Below, piece after piece: positions 17,656 to 25,626 of a stretch of DNA of 64,000 nt. The notes under the pieces are model-generated. The model did not search any database. It saw only the letters and a list, made by a program, of their open reading frames with translations, and had not been told where the DNA came from. Numbering within the stretch: position 1 is the stretch's first letter; each line of letters starts with the position of its first letter. The position numbers and the translations under genes are program-made. Source of the DNA: Longimicrobiales bacterium (GTDB taxonomy: Bacteria; Gemmatimonadota; Gemmatimonadetes; Longimicrobiales; Gaopeijiaceae); NCBI GenBank assembly GCA_028278645.1, contig JANQDZ010000007.1, positions 1 through 64,000 on the forward strand, read 5' to 3'.

Positions 17656-19374
17656 TCAGCCCCCCGGCCCTCCCTCTAACCGTGGGGGAACCCGGCCTTC
17701 GGTCGCCTGCTCCAGGTCGAAGGCGAAAGAGAGGAGCTCACCTTCGGTCCAAGCGTCTCCGATAAACGCGAGAACGAACGGAGTCCCATCCTCATAGTAT
17801 GCAAAAGGGAGAGTGACGACGGGCAGGCCCATATCGTTGATGATGTTGCTGGGAAGCTCGGGATGATTGTTCGGATTGTAATCAGGTCGGTCGGGATCCT
17901 GGACCAGGTCCGGTATCGGAGCCCCGGCCTGGGGGAAGAAAAGCCCATCGAGGCGGTGGTTGGAGAGGACCTCCCGAAACAGCTCCTGGATCTCCGCCCG
18001 CCACTCGGGGAAGCTTCGCCGGGGTCCGGCCGTGTCGGAGCGCTCCCGAGCCTCTCTCATACGCATCAGCATAGAATCGGGGACGGCCCTCAGGCCCCCT
18101 GAAGACGCTCCACCCTGCCGTCCGCCCCCCCGGAACCTCTGCCCGGAAAGGGCTTCCCACTCATCAATGCTGTTGAACGGAGCTCCCTCTCCCAAGCCTG
18201 CGAGGTACTCGGCCATCTCGTCCACGCCGCCAGAAAGTGTACCCCGCCTTTCCGAGTACTTCTCGATGAAACCGCTCCCTTCGAAGGGGTCCTCCACCAC
18301 CTCAGCACCCTGGGCAATGAGGGCCTCGATGGCCCTTTTGTAGTGAGCCTCCGTCTCAGGGGCAAGTGGGAGAAATGAGCTCCTCCACCCCTCTCCCACC
18401 AACCCGAAGCGCTTTCCCTGCAACGAGGATTCGCTGAGACCGGCCAAATACCCGGTCATGGGAACTCGCCCGTCCGCCGCCTCGGTTCGAGGGTCCTCGG
18501 GGGTGGGCCCCGCGATGACATCGAGGAGCACCGCCGCATCCCGCACGGTCCTGGCCAACGGCCCAACCACGTCTACGTAAGTGGCGCTCATGGGCACCAC
18601 ACCTTCCAGGGGAACCAACCCGAAGGTGGGCTTCACTCCCACCAGGGCCTGGGCAGACGCGGGATTCTGGATGGAGCCGCCGGTCTCAGTTCCCAATCCG
18701 GCAACAGCGAAACTAGCGTTCACTGCAGTGGCGGTCCCACCGCTGGAACCGCCAGGCGCCTTGGCCACGTTGTAGGGATTCAGCGTAACGCCCGCCACCG
18801 AGCTCTTGGTTCGGGTCCCATGACCGGCAAAATCCGGCAGGTTCGTCTTGGCGAGAATGATGGCACCCGCATCCCTGAGGCGCTCAACCGCAGCGGCATC
18901 GTCCTGCGGGATCATATCCACGCCACCGGTAGCACTGGAAAACCCCGAATACCCGGCCGTGGTCACCAAACCGGCGTAGTCGAGGTTGTCTTTGATGACG
19001 AGAGGGACGCCGTGGAGAGGTCCCCGGGGCCCTTTGGTCTCGTACTCCGTATCCAAGACAGCAGCCACCGAGACCGCGTTCGGGTTCAGCGAGATGATGG
19101 CGTTGTAGCGATCCTCGTATCGACGGATCCGATTCAGGAAAGCCCGGGTCAACTCCTCGGCCGTGTATTTCCTTGCCGCATAGTCGGCTTGGATCCGGTC
19201 GATTGTCAGCTCCAGGACATCGATGCTCGCGGCGGGGTCCGGGTCCGATATCGGAGCCGGGTCAGGCGCCGGAGCCGGATGTTGGGTTGGTGCCGGGTTC
19301 TGAGCCGGTGCCGGCCCCTGGCTCGAGCACCCGAGGAGAAGGCCGAAGGTGAGGAACCTGCCCCATCTACCCAC
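17656..19374 (-). CDS. Amidase signature family hydrolase, predicted lipoprotein
   Basis: 572 aa from the GTG at 19374. This start is preferred over upstream in-frame codons because it gives a short signal peptide with lipobox LLGC (FLTFGLLLGCSSQ), has a purine-rich AGGAAGGGGA upstream, and avoids overlap with the small gene before it. A Pro/Ala-rich spacer of alternating PAP repeats follows the Cys. The amidase-signature domain has the Lys in LVIKDNLD, the cis-Ser region in GGSSGGTA, and the nucleophile loop as GTETGGSIQNPA. The family hydrolyses amide bonds of small molecules or peptides; the substrate is unknown. Probably anchored in the periplasm. Confidence 0.9.
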   Translation of the reverse strand: MGRWGRFLTFGLLLGCSSQGPAPAQNPAPTQHPAPAPDPAPISDPDPAASIDVLELTIDRIQADYAARKYTAEELTRAFLNRIRRYEDRYNAIISLNPNAVSVAAVLDTEYETKGPRGPLHGVPLVIKDNLDYAGLVTTAGYSGFSSATGGVDMIPQDDAAAVERLRDAGAIILAKTNLPDFAGHGTRTKSSVAGVTLNPYNVAKAPGGSSGGTATAVNASFAVAGLGTETGGSIQNPASAQALVGVKPTFGLVPLEGVVPMSATYVDVVGPLARTVRDAAVLLDVIAGPTPEDPRTEAADGRVPMTGYLAGLSESSLQGKRFGLVGEGWRSSFLPLAPETEAHYKRAIEALIAQGAEVVEDPFEGSGFIEKYSERRGTLSGGVDEMAEYLAGLGEGAPFNSIDEWEALSGQRFRGGGRQGGASSGGLRAVPDSMLMRMREARERSDTAGPRRSFPEWRAEIQELFREVLSNHRLDGLFFPQAGAPIPDLVQDPDRPDYNPNNHPELPSNIINDMGLPVVTLPFAYYEDGTPFVLAFIGDAWTEGELLSFAFDLEQATEGRVPPRLEGGPGG

Positions 19375-19505
19375 TAGGCCTCCCCTTCCTCGGTGGCCAC
19401 CCCTTTGTCCAGGTCCCGGTAGTGTTTGCGGGCCAGTGGAATCAAAAAGGCCGTTCCCCATCCCATGGCGGAAACGATCAAAAGGAAACCCAGTATCTCA
19501 CCCAC
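19374..19505 (-). CDS. Small single-pass membrane protein, 43 aa, coupled to the amidase
   Basis: A GTG-started frame on the minus strand encodes VGEILGFLLIVSAMG... followed by TAFLIPLARKHYRDL and an acidic tail ending EEGEA. Residues 3-24 form one transmembrane helix; the rest is charged. GGAGGT lies four bases before the GTG. The stop codon TAG shares its last base with the amidase GTG start, so the two look translationally coupled. Function unknown; the topology would be N-terminus out or in with a short charged cytosolic tail. Confidence 0.6.
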   Translation of the reverse strand: MGEILGFLLIVSAMGWGTAFLIPLARKHYRDLDKGVATEEGEA

Positions 19506-19551
19506 CTACACCTCCGTGATTCCATCACGCCCATTCCCGGGCCATCTTGCT

Positions 19552-20112
19552 TTAGCGAACGATTCGCCGGGCCGCCATGAAGTGCTGCTGCCAATACGGC
19601 TCCCGCAGGTTCGAGACCCTGACTCCGCTGGAACTACTATGGATGAACCTTCCATCACCCACGTAGAGCCCCACGTGTGTAGCTTCCCCGCCCACTACCG
19701 CAGAAAAACCTAACAGGTCTCCGGGTTCCAGGGCCCCGACTCGTACCTCGACCGGAGAGCCACGACGAAGCTGGTCCCGGCTTATCCGGGGCAGATCGAT
19801 CCCGTACTGACCATAGGCGTATTGGATCAGGCCTGAACAGTCGAAGCCGTTGGCGTTGGTCCCGCCCCAAACGTAGGGAGACCCGATGGCATCAAAAGCG
19901 GTGGCGACGACGGCTCCAGCAACGTCTTCACCTTCTTCTGGCGAGGCCGGAGGCCGAGTCGATTCCCCGGAGTTTTCCACCGGGGGTTCGGTCCGGGTAC
20001 GATTGGGTGGGGGGCGTGGACCGGAATCAACCTGGCCCGAACCCCCGACGAGGGTGCATCCGGTCGCCCCCAAGCCCAGCAAAACAATCGAGGCAGCTTT
20101 CTTGAGCAGCAC
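19552..20112 (-). CDS. NlpC/P60 family cell-wall endopeptidase, lipoprotein
   Basis: 186 aa. Signal peptide with lipobox ATGC (Cys19), then a Pro-rich linker to about residue 60. The C-terminal 115 residues are an NlpC/P60 domain with Cys92 in FDCSGL, His146 in THVGLY and His158 in RFIHSS as the catalytic residues, plus the AFDAIGSPYVWGG entry motif. Such enzymes cut D-Glu-to-diamino-acid bonds in peptidoglycan peptides. It starts with GTG after a tightly spaced GGAAGG. It lies 46 bases upstream of the small membrane protein and amidase, so these may share a transcript. Confidence 0.93.
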   Translation of the reverse strand: MLLKKAASIVLLGLGATGCTLVGGSGQVDSGPRPPPNRTRTEPPVENSGESTRPPASPEEGEDVAGAVVATAFDAIGSPYVWGGTNANGFDCSGLIQYAYGQYGIDLPRISRDQLRRGSPVEVRVGALEPGDLLGFSAVVGGEATHVGLYVGDGRFIHSSSSGVRVSNLREPYWQQHFMAARRIVR

Positions 20113-20225
20113 GTCCCTTCCCCGGTCAAGTGATGCCTTTCCCTCGTGGGGAAAGTAGGAAGACTCTCGCTCCAGACGTAGTACCGGCCGCAGGTCGTAT
20201 TCGGTCCAGAAGTCGGCCCAAACGG

Positions 20226-20253
20226 AAAAAGCCCCCCGGTTCGGTCGGGGGGC
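20226..20253 (-). terminator. Rho-independent terminator of the alcohol dehydrogenase gene
   Basis: A perfect 8-bp stem GCCCCCCG/CGGGGGGC (20231-20238 with 20246-20253) with a 7-base loop is followed by five T residues on the minus strand. It separates the dehydrogenase from the NlpC gene. Confidence 0.85.
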
Positions 20254-20283
20254 CCTCCTCCGTCTTCGGTTTCAGCTGAAGGT

Positions 20284-21336
20284 TCAGTCATTCCTTATCA
20301 CGGCGTACCCGAGCGTATTGAAGTCCGTCATCTCCTCAAACACGCCGGTCACCCCCTCCAGAGGTACCTCCTGGGTCACCAACGCTGATGGGGAGATTTT
20401 CCCCGACTCTACCATTCGGAGCATCTCGGGATAACATCTCGCCTGCATTCCCATGGAACCGACGATGGTGAGCTCTTTTGCCACGATGAGATCTGCGGGG
20501 ATGGGAAGGATACCTTGCTCATCTTTCCCGGTCATACCCATGCGGACCACACGGCCTCCGGTCCTCATGGATAGAATGGACGGCATCCAGGTAGCGGCCG
20601 TCCCCAGGCACTCTGCGGACACGTGGACACCCCCGCCCGTGTACTCCTGGATCTCCTCATGGGTGTTCTCCCCGGCTTGGACGGCATGGACAGCCCCCAG
20701 CTCTATGGCCTTATCCAGTTTCTCCTGGCCTCTCGAAACTGCGATGACATTCGCCCCCATGGCGCTGGCGATATCCACGGCAGCCAACCCAACACCACCG
20801 CAGCCGAAGACCGCCACCCACTCACCGGGCTCGACCTTCCCCTGCGCCGTGATGCCGTGAAACGCCGTCATGAACCGGCACCCGAGGCTGGCTCCCTCCA
20901 CGAACGATATGCCATCGGGAAGAGGAACCAGGTTCAGATCCCCATTCGTCACGATGGTGTACTCCCCGAAGCCTCCGGCACCCCGAAACATGGACATCGC
21001 CAGATTCTCACAGACATGCTGGTCGCCCTGGGCACAAGTATCGCAATGACCACAGGCCTGGCCGAAGGGGAAAACGACTCGATCACCCTTCTGAAACCGC
21101 TTCACATTCGACCCGATCTCTTCCACCTCGCCGGCGGACTCATGACCCAAAACGGCGGGAAGCGGAGGGGAGAACCCGACCCAGTCCCAATGCCCTTGCC
21201 ACAAGTGCCAGTCGGACCGGCAGATTCCGTTCGCCCTCACCTTCACCAGGACATCGTCCGGTCCCAGCTCCGGATCCGGCCAGTCGTTCCAGATCTTCAG
21301 GGGTTCCTTGAACGCTTCAACAACCGCTGCCTTCAT
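20284..21336 (-). CDS. Zinc-dependent alcohol dehydrogenase (medium-chain)
   Basis: 350 aa from the ATG at 21336, chosen because GGAG lies 7 bases upstream and the protein then begins MKAAVVEAFKEPL as usual for the family. Catalytic zinc ligands lie in GICRSDWH and GHESAGEVE; the structural zinc site is ACGHCDTCAQGDQHVC with all four Cys present. The NAD(P)-binding motif is GCGGVG. It oxidises alcohols or reduces aldehydes in the cytosol; the substrate is not evident. Stands alone with its own terminator, diverging from the PadR gene across about 360 bases. Confidence 0.93.
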   Translation of the reverse strand: MKAAVVEAFKEPLKIWNDWPDPELGPDDVLVKVRANGICRSDWHLWQGHWDWVGFSPPLPAVLGHESAGEVEEIGSNVKRFQKGDRVVFPFGQACGHCDTCAQGDQHVCENLAMSMFRGAGGFGEYTIVTNGDLNLVPLPDGISFVEGASLGCRFMTAFHGITAQGKVEPGEWVAVFGCGGVGLAAVDIASAMGANVIAVSRGQEKLDKAIELGAVHAVQAGENTHEEIQEYTGGGVHVSAECLGTAATWMPSILSMRTGGRVVRMGMTGKDEQGILPIPADLIVAKELTIVGSMGMQARCYPEMLRMVESGKISPSALVTQEVPLEGVTGVFEEMTDFNTLGYAVIRND

Positions 21337-21591
21337 GACGCACTCCGCTTTGGAAGGGTGGCCTGCCACCGAAGACGTCGGCCCGGCGTGGAGGGGTTTT
21401 GAGCCTTAGACCCGGGTCGGGAAGTAACGACTCCAGGACCCCTTTCCTGCCCAGGGGAAGCCTTCGGGGAAAAACATTTTAGGGATGAAGATGTTCCTGA
21501 AACCTCGTGGATACCCTGCGGAATCGCAAGACTTGCCTGGTCGCAAACCCGAAAGACCCCGTTGATTGTCAGCCCCAGGAACGACCAATAG

Positions 21592-21690
21592 ATTCATTTG
21601 TAGAACAAACTCTACGCATGCGTTTCTGTGCTGAAACCAACACGGAGGCCCCTTCGTAGGGAGGTATCCATTCGTTTGTAGAAGAAAGGA
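21592..21690 (+). promoter_or_regulatory. Pair of direct repeats upstream of padR, possible operator
   Basis: ATTCATTTGTAGAACAAA (21592-21609) and ATTCGTTTGTAGAAGAAA (21670-21687) agree at 16 of 18 positions and lie 78 bases apart just upstream of the PadR gene. The first copy also contains the inverted repeat GTAGA-N6-TCTAC (21600-21615). Placement fits autoregulation by PadR, but binding is inferred. The remaining bases between the dehydrogenase start and this site show nothing else. Confidence 0.45.
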
Positions 21691-21697
21691 CGTGGTG

Positions 21698-22036
21698 ATG
21701 CCGGGCAAGTTCCTCGCCGAGTTCGAACTTTATGTGATGCTCGCCATGGCACAGCTAGGTGAGAACGCCTATGGAGCGTCGATTCGGAAGGAGATCCAAA
21801 AGCGTACCGGGAGGCCGGTTTCAATCGGGGCTCTTTATGCCACCTTGGCTCGGCTCGGGGAGAAAGGCTTGGTGGCTTTTGAGATCTCGGACCCCCAGCC
21901 GGTGCAGGGTGGCCGGGCAAGGAAGCACTGCCAGCTCACACCCGAAGGTGAGGAGGCCCTTCAACACTCGGCTGCCATGCTGGGCCGGATGATGGACGGT
22001 CTGGACCTGGCTCCCCAATCCGGAGGGCAGTCGTGA
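21698..22036 (+). CDS. PadR-family transcriptional regulator
   Basis: 112 aa. A winged-helix regulator: LYVMLAMAQLGENAYGASIRKEI, then IGALYATLARLGEKGLV as recognition helix and wing, and HCQLTPEGEEAL. ATG at 21698 is chosen over two adjacent GTG codons because AAAGGA is spaced correctly. Its stop TGA overlaps by one base the ATG of the permease, the common PadR/long-permease pairing. Probably represses the pair. It lacks the longer C-terminal helices of classical PadR (s-PadR type). Confidence 0.92.
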   Translation: MPGKFLAEFELYVMLAMAQLGENAYGASIRKEIQKRTGRPVSIGALYATLARLGEKGLVAFEISDPQPVQGGRARKHCQLTPEGEEALQHSAAMLGRMMDGLDLAPQSGGQS

Positions 22037-24828
22037 TGCCCCAAACCCCGAGGGGATGGCGTTTCCTGGTCCGGGTCCTCTGCGATCCCGAGGACCGATG
22101 GTTCGTCCTGGACGACCTGGAGGAAGAGTTCGCCGAAATCGCCGGGGGTGCCGGAGGCCTACGGGAGGCTCGACGGTGGTATCGGGCCCAGGTCCTCAGC
22201 TCCTCTTGGCCGTTCCTCCGTCGACGAGCCCGGAGGATCCGTTCCTTCCTCCGTCCTTCCCGAATCACCCACAAGCCTCGATCCGTCAGGCCCTCCGGAG
22301 CCATGCTCATGCAAAACCCTCTTCGGAACGTCCGCTTCGCCTTCAGAAGCCTTCGGAAAACCCCCATCGTCGTACTTGTCACCGTCTTTTCCCTCACTGT
22401 GGGGATCGGGGCATCAACCTCAGTGTTTTCCCTTGTCAACGCTTTCCTTTTCCAGGAATCCGAGGGGTTGGCCGACCCCGACGGGTTGGTGGCCGTGTAT
22501 ACCTCGGCCGATCACGGAGGCCTGTATGGAGAATCATCCTTCCCAGATTTCCTGAGCCTCCAGGAACAGTCCGAGACGTTGGAGGGATTGGTGGCCTACC
22601 GGGCAGGGTTCCTGACCTTCGATCCGCCTGCGTCCAATCCGGACTCGCCCCCGGATCGTTTGATTGTGGAGATCGTCACGGGAAACTACTTCGACGTTCT
22701 AGGCATCCCAGTGCCCCTGGGGCGGGGGTTCCTCCCCGAGGAGACTCAGATCGGCCAAGCCCTGGACCTCATCGTCCTCAGCCATGAGGAATGGATAGAC
22801 CGGTTCGGGGGGGACAGGGGTGTTTTGGGCCAAACCCTGGACCTGAACGGCCGAGACTTCACGGTCATCGGGGTGGGTCCACCCGGGTTGGTGAGCCGCA
22901 TGAACCGTCTCAAGGTGAGCGGGTGGGTTCCCCTCGGGACCCCGGAGGGCATCTGGCATGCCACCCCCCAGGAGCTGGCCAGCCGGAGGGACCATGACTG
23001 TAACATCATGGCCCGCCTCGGGGACGGAACAACCTTCGAAATGGCCCAAAGCGAGTTGAGCCTCATCGCTTCCCGTCTCGGAGAAGAGTTCCCTGAAGCG
23101 TGGACCGATGACAGGGGGCATCCCAGGACCTTCACCGCCCTACCCGAGAAGGAGTCCAGCTTACCCCCCGATGCGAGAAAAGCCCTGGCCGGCCTGGGGG
23201 CAATCCTGATGGGAGGGGCCTTCCTGATTCTCCTGATCGCCTGCTCCAACGTGGCGAGTCTCTTCCTGGCCCGTGCCCAGCGAAGGAAGCAGGAGATGGC
23301 AATCCGTCTCTCCATGGGCGCTTCCCGAGGCCGCCTGGCCAGGCTTTTCCTGACCGAAAGTCTCATCCTCGCCCTGGCCGGAGGGGTAGGCGGGCTGGCT
23401 CTGGCCTGGTGGTTCTCCGAGTTCATGGCGGCCCTTCCCCTCCCCCTGGACGTACCCCTGGCCTTCGATATCGGGTTGGATGGCCGAGTGCTGGCCTTCG
23501 CCCTCAGCATCGCACTTGGGTCGGCCATAGCCTTCGGGCTGGCTCCCGCACTGCGGGGTTCGAACCCGAACCTGGTCCCGGCCCTGAAGGCTGATGCGGG
23601 TGGGAACGGGGTACGGGGCAGAAAGTTCGGCCTCCAGAATCTCCTGGTGATCGGCCAGGTTACCACCTCTCTGGTTCTTCTCATTGGAGCCGGCCTGTTC
23701 CTTCGGACGGTCCAGAAGGGGGCGACGCTGAACATGGGGTTTAACCCCGACCGGGTCGCCATCCTGTGGAAAGAGCTCGGGCCGGAGTATGCCGGTCCTG
23801 GAGGAGCCGTACGGTTCGCACAGGAGACGGAAGCCCGATTGGAGGCCCTCCCAGAGGTAGAAAACGTCGAGATGGCCAGACGAGCCGAAGGCTCTGTCCT
23901 GGATCTCGCCGATAGAGCCGTGCTGGACATTCCGGGCTTTGAAAACCCAGACGGGGGCCCGGTCGTGAGCTCGTACACCTCCATCACCGCGGGCTTTGCC
24001 GAGATGCTGGAGATCCCCATCCTGAGGGGCCGGTCGTTTACGAACGCCGATGGACCCGGTGCACCGGGGGTCGCGCTCGTAAACGAATCCTTCGTGAGCC
24101 GATATTGGCCCGAAAGTGACGGCCTCGGGGAAACATTCACCATGCTGGAACGCCGGGAGGTCGACACCCCGACACCGGCGCCGCCCACCGCGTTTCAGGT
24201 GGTGGGGATTGTCCGGGACCAGAACCAGACCATTCCCGGCGCGAGGCGGGGGCCGTTCATCTGGATCCCCTATGAGCAGGACTACGCGTCACGGGCCATT
24301 GTCCACGTAAAGGGGCACACCAGCGCAGCCGCCATGGTCCCCATCCTCAGGGAGGAGCTGCCGCTGGGACCCGGCGAGGTCCCTTTGATCCCGGCTCAGA
24401 CGTATGAGGAAGCAATTCGAGGCCGGTTCATTGGACAGGAGATCGCTTCGAAGCTGCTCTCTTGGGCCGGCCTCTTCGCGCTGGGTTTGGCCTGGATCGG
24501 GATCTTCGGGATCGTCTCCTTCGCGGTCAGCCGGAGGGTCAAAGAGATGGCCATCCGTCAGGCCATAGGAGCTCCCCGGGGTGACGTCCTCCGATCTCTG
24601 GTTTGGGAGGGGATGTTCCTGACCGTTGTGGGTTTGGTCCTCGGATTGGCTCTAGCGATCCCACTTGGGATCCTCATGGGCAGTATCCTGGTGGGTATTG
24701 GCCCCGTCGATCCCCTTGCCGTGGGCGGTGGCTCCGCAGTGCTGGTGGGAGCGGCGTTTCTCGCCAGCCTCATCCCAGCCCTCCGGGTCATGAAGGTGGA
24801 TCCGATGGCCGTACTCCGGGAGGAGTAG
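22036..24828 (+). CDS. ADOP-type MacB/FtsX-like permease
   Basis: 930 aa. The N-terminal 100 residues are the soluble permease prefix seen in ADOP proteins (acidobacterial duplicated orphan permeases). Then come two FtsX-type halves: first TM near residue 115 (VVLVTVFSLTVGIGASTSVF), periplasmic MacB-like core, three TMs around 385-510, a second core, and three TMs in the last 130 residues (LLSWAGLFALGLAWIGIFG, then two more). The motif RRKQEMAIRLSMGASRG is the usual cytosolic coupling helix, repeated as RRVKEMAIRQAIGAPRG. No ATPase gene is adjacent, as is normal for this family. Export substrate unknown. GGAGGG lies 8 bases before ATG 22036. Confidence 0.92.
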   Translation: MPQTPRGWRFLVRVLCDPEDRWFVLDDLEEEFAEIAGGAGGLREARRWYRAQVLSSSWPFLRRRARRIRSFLRPSRITHKPRSVRPSGAMLMQNPLRNVRFAFRSLRKTPIVVLVTVFSLTVGIGASTSVFSLVNAFLFQESEGLADPDGLVAVYTSADHGGLYGESSFPDFLSLQEQSETLEGLVAYRAGFLTFDPPASNPDSPPDRLIVEIVTGNYFDVLGIPVPLGRGFLPEETQIGQALDLIVLSHEEWIDRFGGDRGVLGQTLDLNGRDFTVIGVGPPGLVSRMNRLKVSGWVPLGTPEGIWHATPQELASRRDHDCNIMARLGDGTTFEMAQSELSLIASRLGEEFPEAWTDDRGHPRTFTALPEKESSLPPDARKALAGLGAILMGGAFLILLIACSNVASLFLARAQRRKQEMAIRLSMGASRGRLARLFLTESLILALAGGVGGLALAWWFSEFMAALPLPLDVPLAFDIGLDGRVLAFALSIALGSAIAFGLAPALRGSNPNLVPALKADAGGNGVRGRKFGLQNLLVIGQVTTSLVLLIGAGLFLRTVQKGATLNMGFNPDRVAILWKELGPEYAGPGGAVRFAQETEARLEALPEVENVEMARRAEGSVLDLADRAVLDIPGFENPDGGPVVSSYTSITAGFAEMLEIPILRGRSFTNADGPGAPGVALVNESFVSRYWPESDGLGETFTMLERREVDTPTPAPPTAFQVVGIVRDQNQTIPGARRGPFIWIPYEQDYASRAIVHVKGHTSAAAMVPILREELPLGPGEVPLIPAQTYEEAIRGRFIGQEIASKLLSWAGLFALGLAWIGIFGIVSFAVSRRVKEMAIRQAIGAPRGDVLRSLVWEGMFLTVVGLVLGLALAIPLGILMGSILVGIGPVDPLAVGGGSAVLVGAAFLASLIPALRVMKVDPMAVLREE

Positions 24829-24858
24829 CCACGCGAAACCCAGTAAAACTGGGCCAAA

Positions 24859-24910
24859 CTTAGTTTCGCTAAGAAATATTTCTTGACACGCGGGTATTCT
24901 GTGTCGGTAT
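24859..24910 (+). promoter_or_regulatory. Promoter region with overlapping palindromes before the cupin gene
   Basis: TTGACA (24883-24888) makes a good -35; the -10 is unclear (TATTGG or TATTCT nearby). A perfect 14-base palindrome AAGAAATATTTCTT (24871-24884) runs into the -35, and a second inverted repeat CTTAG-N5-CTAAG (24859-24873) abuts it. This is a classic operator position. Confidence 0.5.
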
Positions 24911-24982
24911 TGGGGTTCGGACTCCCCGGCCATTCACGGATGTGCCTCGACGCGCCCGCCCCCAGCGGACGCACACGTCGCG

Positions 24983-25453
24983 TTGTTCCCGTTCCCCCCT
25001 CTGGGCCCGGCCGGGGTTGATCCGAATGCCCCTTTGACCAGGCGGGAGGTTAACATTCGGTTTCTGGTAGCAGCAGGTTTTATCACCCTTTCGGTTGTCG
25101 GACTGGTCGCCTGCAACGGCGACGTCAGCTCGCAGGAGGCCCCCGGCGCAGTAGCCGCCGATCCCCAGCACTACTCGGTGGAGTTTGAGAACGAGCAGGT
25201 TCGAGTACTCCGGGTCAGATACGGGCCCGGTGAGGCATCGGTCATGCACCGGCATCCGGCAACCTGCGTCTTCTACTTCACCGACGCGGACGGCCAGTTC
25301 GAGATGCCTGGCGGAGAGATCGTGGATGCCGGTGGCTCTGCAGGAGACGTCGGATGCGGAGACGCGACGGTCCATTTGCCGTCCAACATCGGGGATGAAC
25401 CGTTCGAGGTGGCCGTAGTCGAATTCAAGGGCCGAGAGACCTTCACTCAATAG
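24983..25453 (+). CDS. Cupin-domain lipoprotein
   Basis: Up to 156 aa from a TTG at 24983; the start is uncertain, and a TTG at 25034 would put the signal peptide (NIRFLVAAGFITLSVVGLVAC) nearer the N-terminus. The lipobox LVAC predicts a lipid-anchored protein. The mature part has a small cupin barrel: VRVLRVRYGPGEASVMHRHPATCVFYF in pieces, with His residues in MHRHP suitable for metal binding. Whether it is an enzyme or sensor is not evident. It sits alone behind a promoter with palindromic operators. Confidence 0.72.
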   Translation: MFPFPPLGPAGVDPNAPLTRREVNIRFLVAAGFITLSVVGLVACNGDVSSQEAPGAVAADPQHYSVEFENEQVRVLRVRYGPGEASVMHRHPATCVFYFTDADGQFEMPGGEIVDAGGSAGDVGCGDATVHLPSNIGDEPFEVAVVEFKGRETFTQ

Positions 25454-25573
25454 GGGAGAGAAAGCAAGCCACGTGTAGTCATCACTTCCCAGGTGGAAAA
25501 CTCGGCGGCGTACGATGGCGTGAAACGGGAGACGGTGACGGTCTTCGTGCTCGATAAGGAGTCTCGGTACTAG
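25454..25573 (+). other. In-frame open stretch after the cupin stop codon
   Basis: After the cupin TAG the same frame stays open for 39 codons and ends at a TAG (25571-25573), with a protein-like translation (VVITSQVENSAAYDGVK ... FVLDKESRY). It may be a remnant of a longer ancestral C-terminus or of another gene. No start codon or ribosome site was seen. The rest of the gap to 25626 is featureless. Confidence 0.25.
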
Positions 25574-25626
25574 CGTCCGAGAGAATCACACCGCTGTCTC
25601 CCAGGGATGGAGTCCGCCCTGGGACC

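Noticed and set aside
22746-24188. 480-aa frame on the minus strand
   Set aside because: Antisense to the ADOP permease; low-complexity Arg/Ser/Pro translation.
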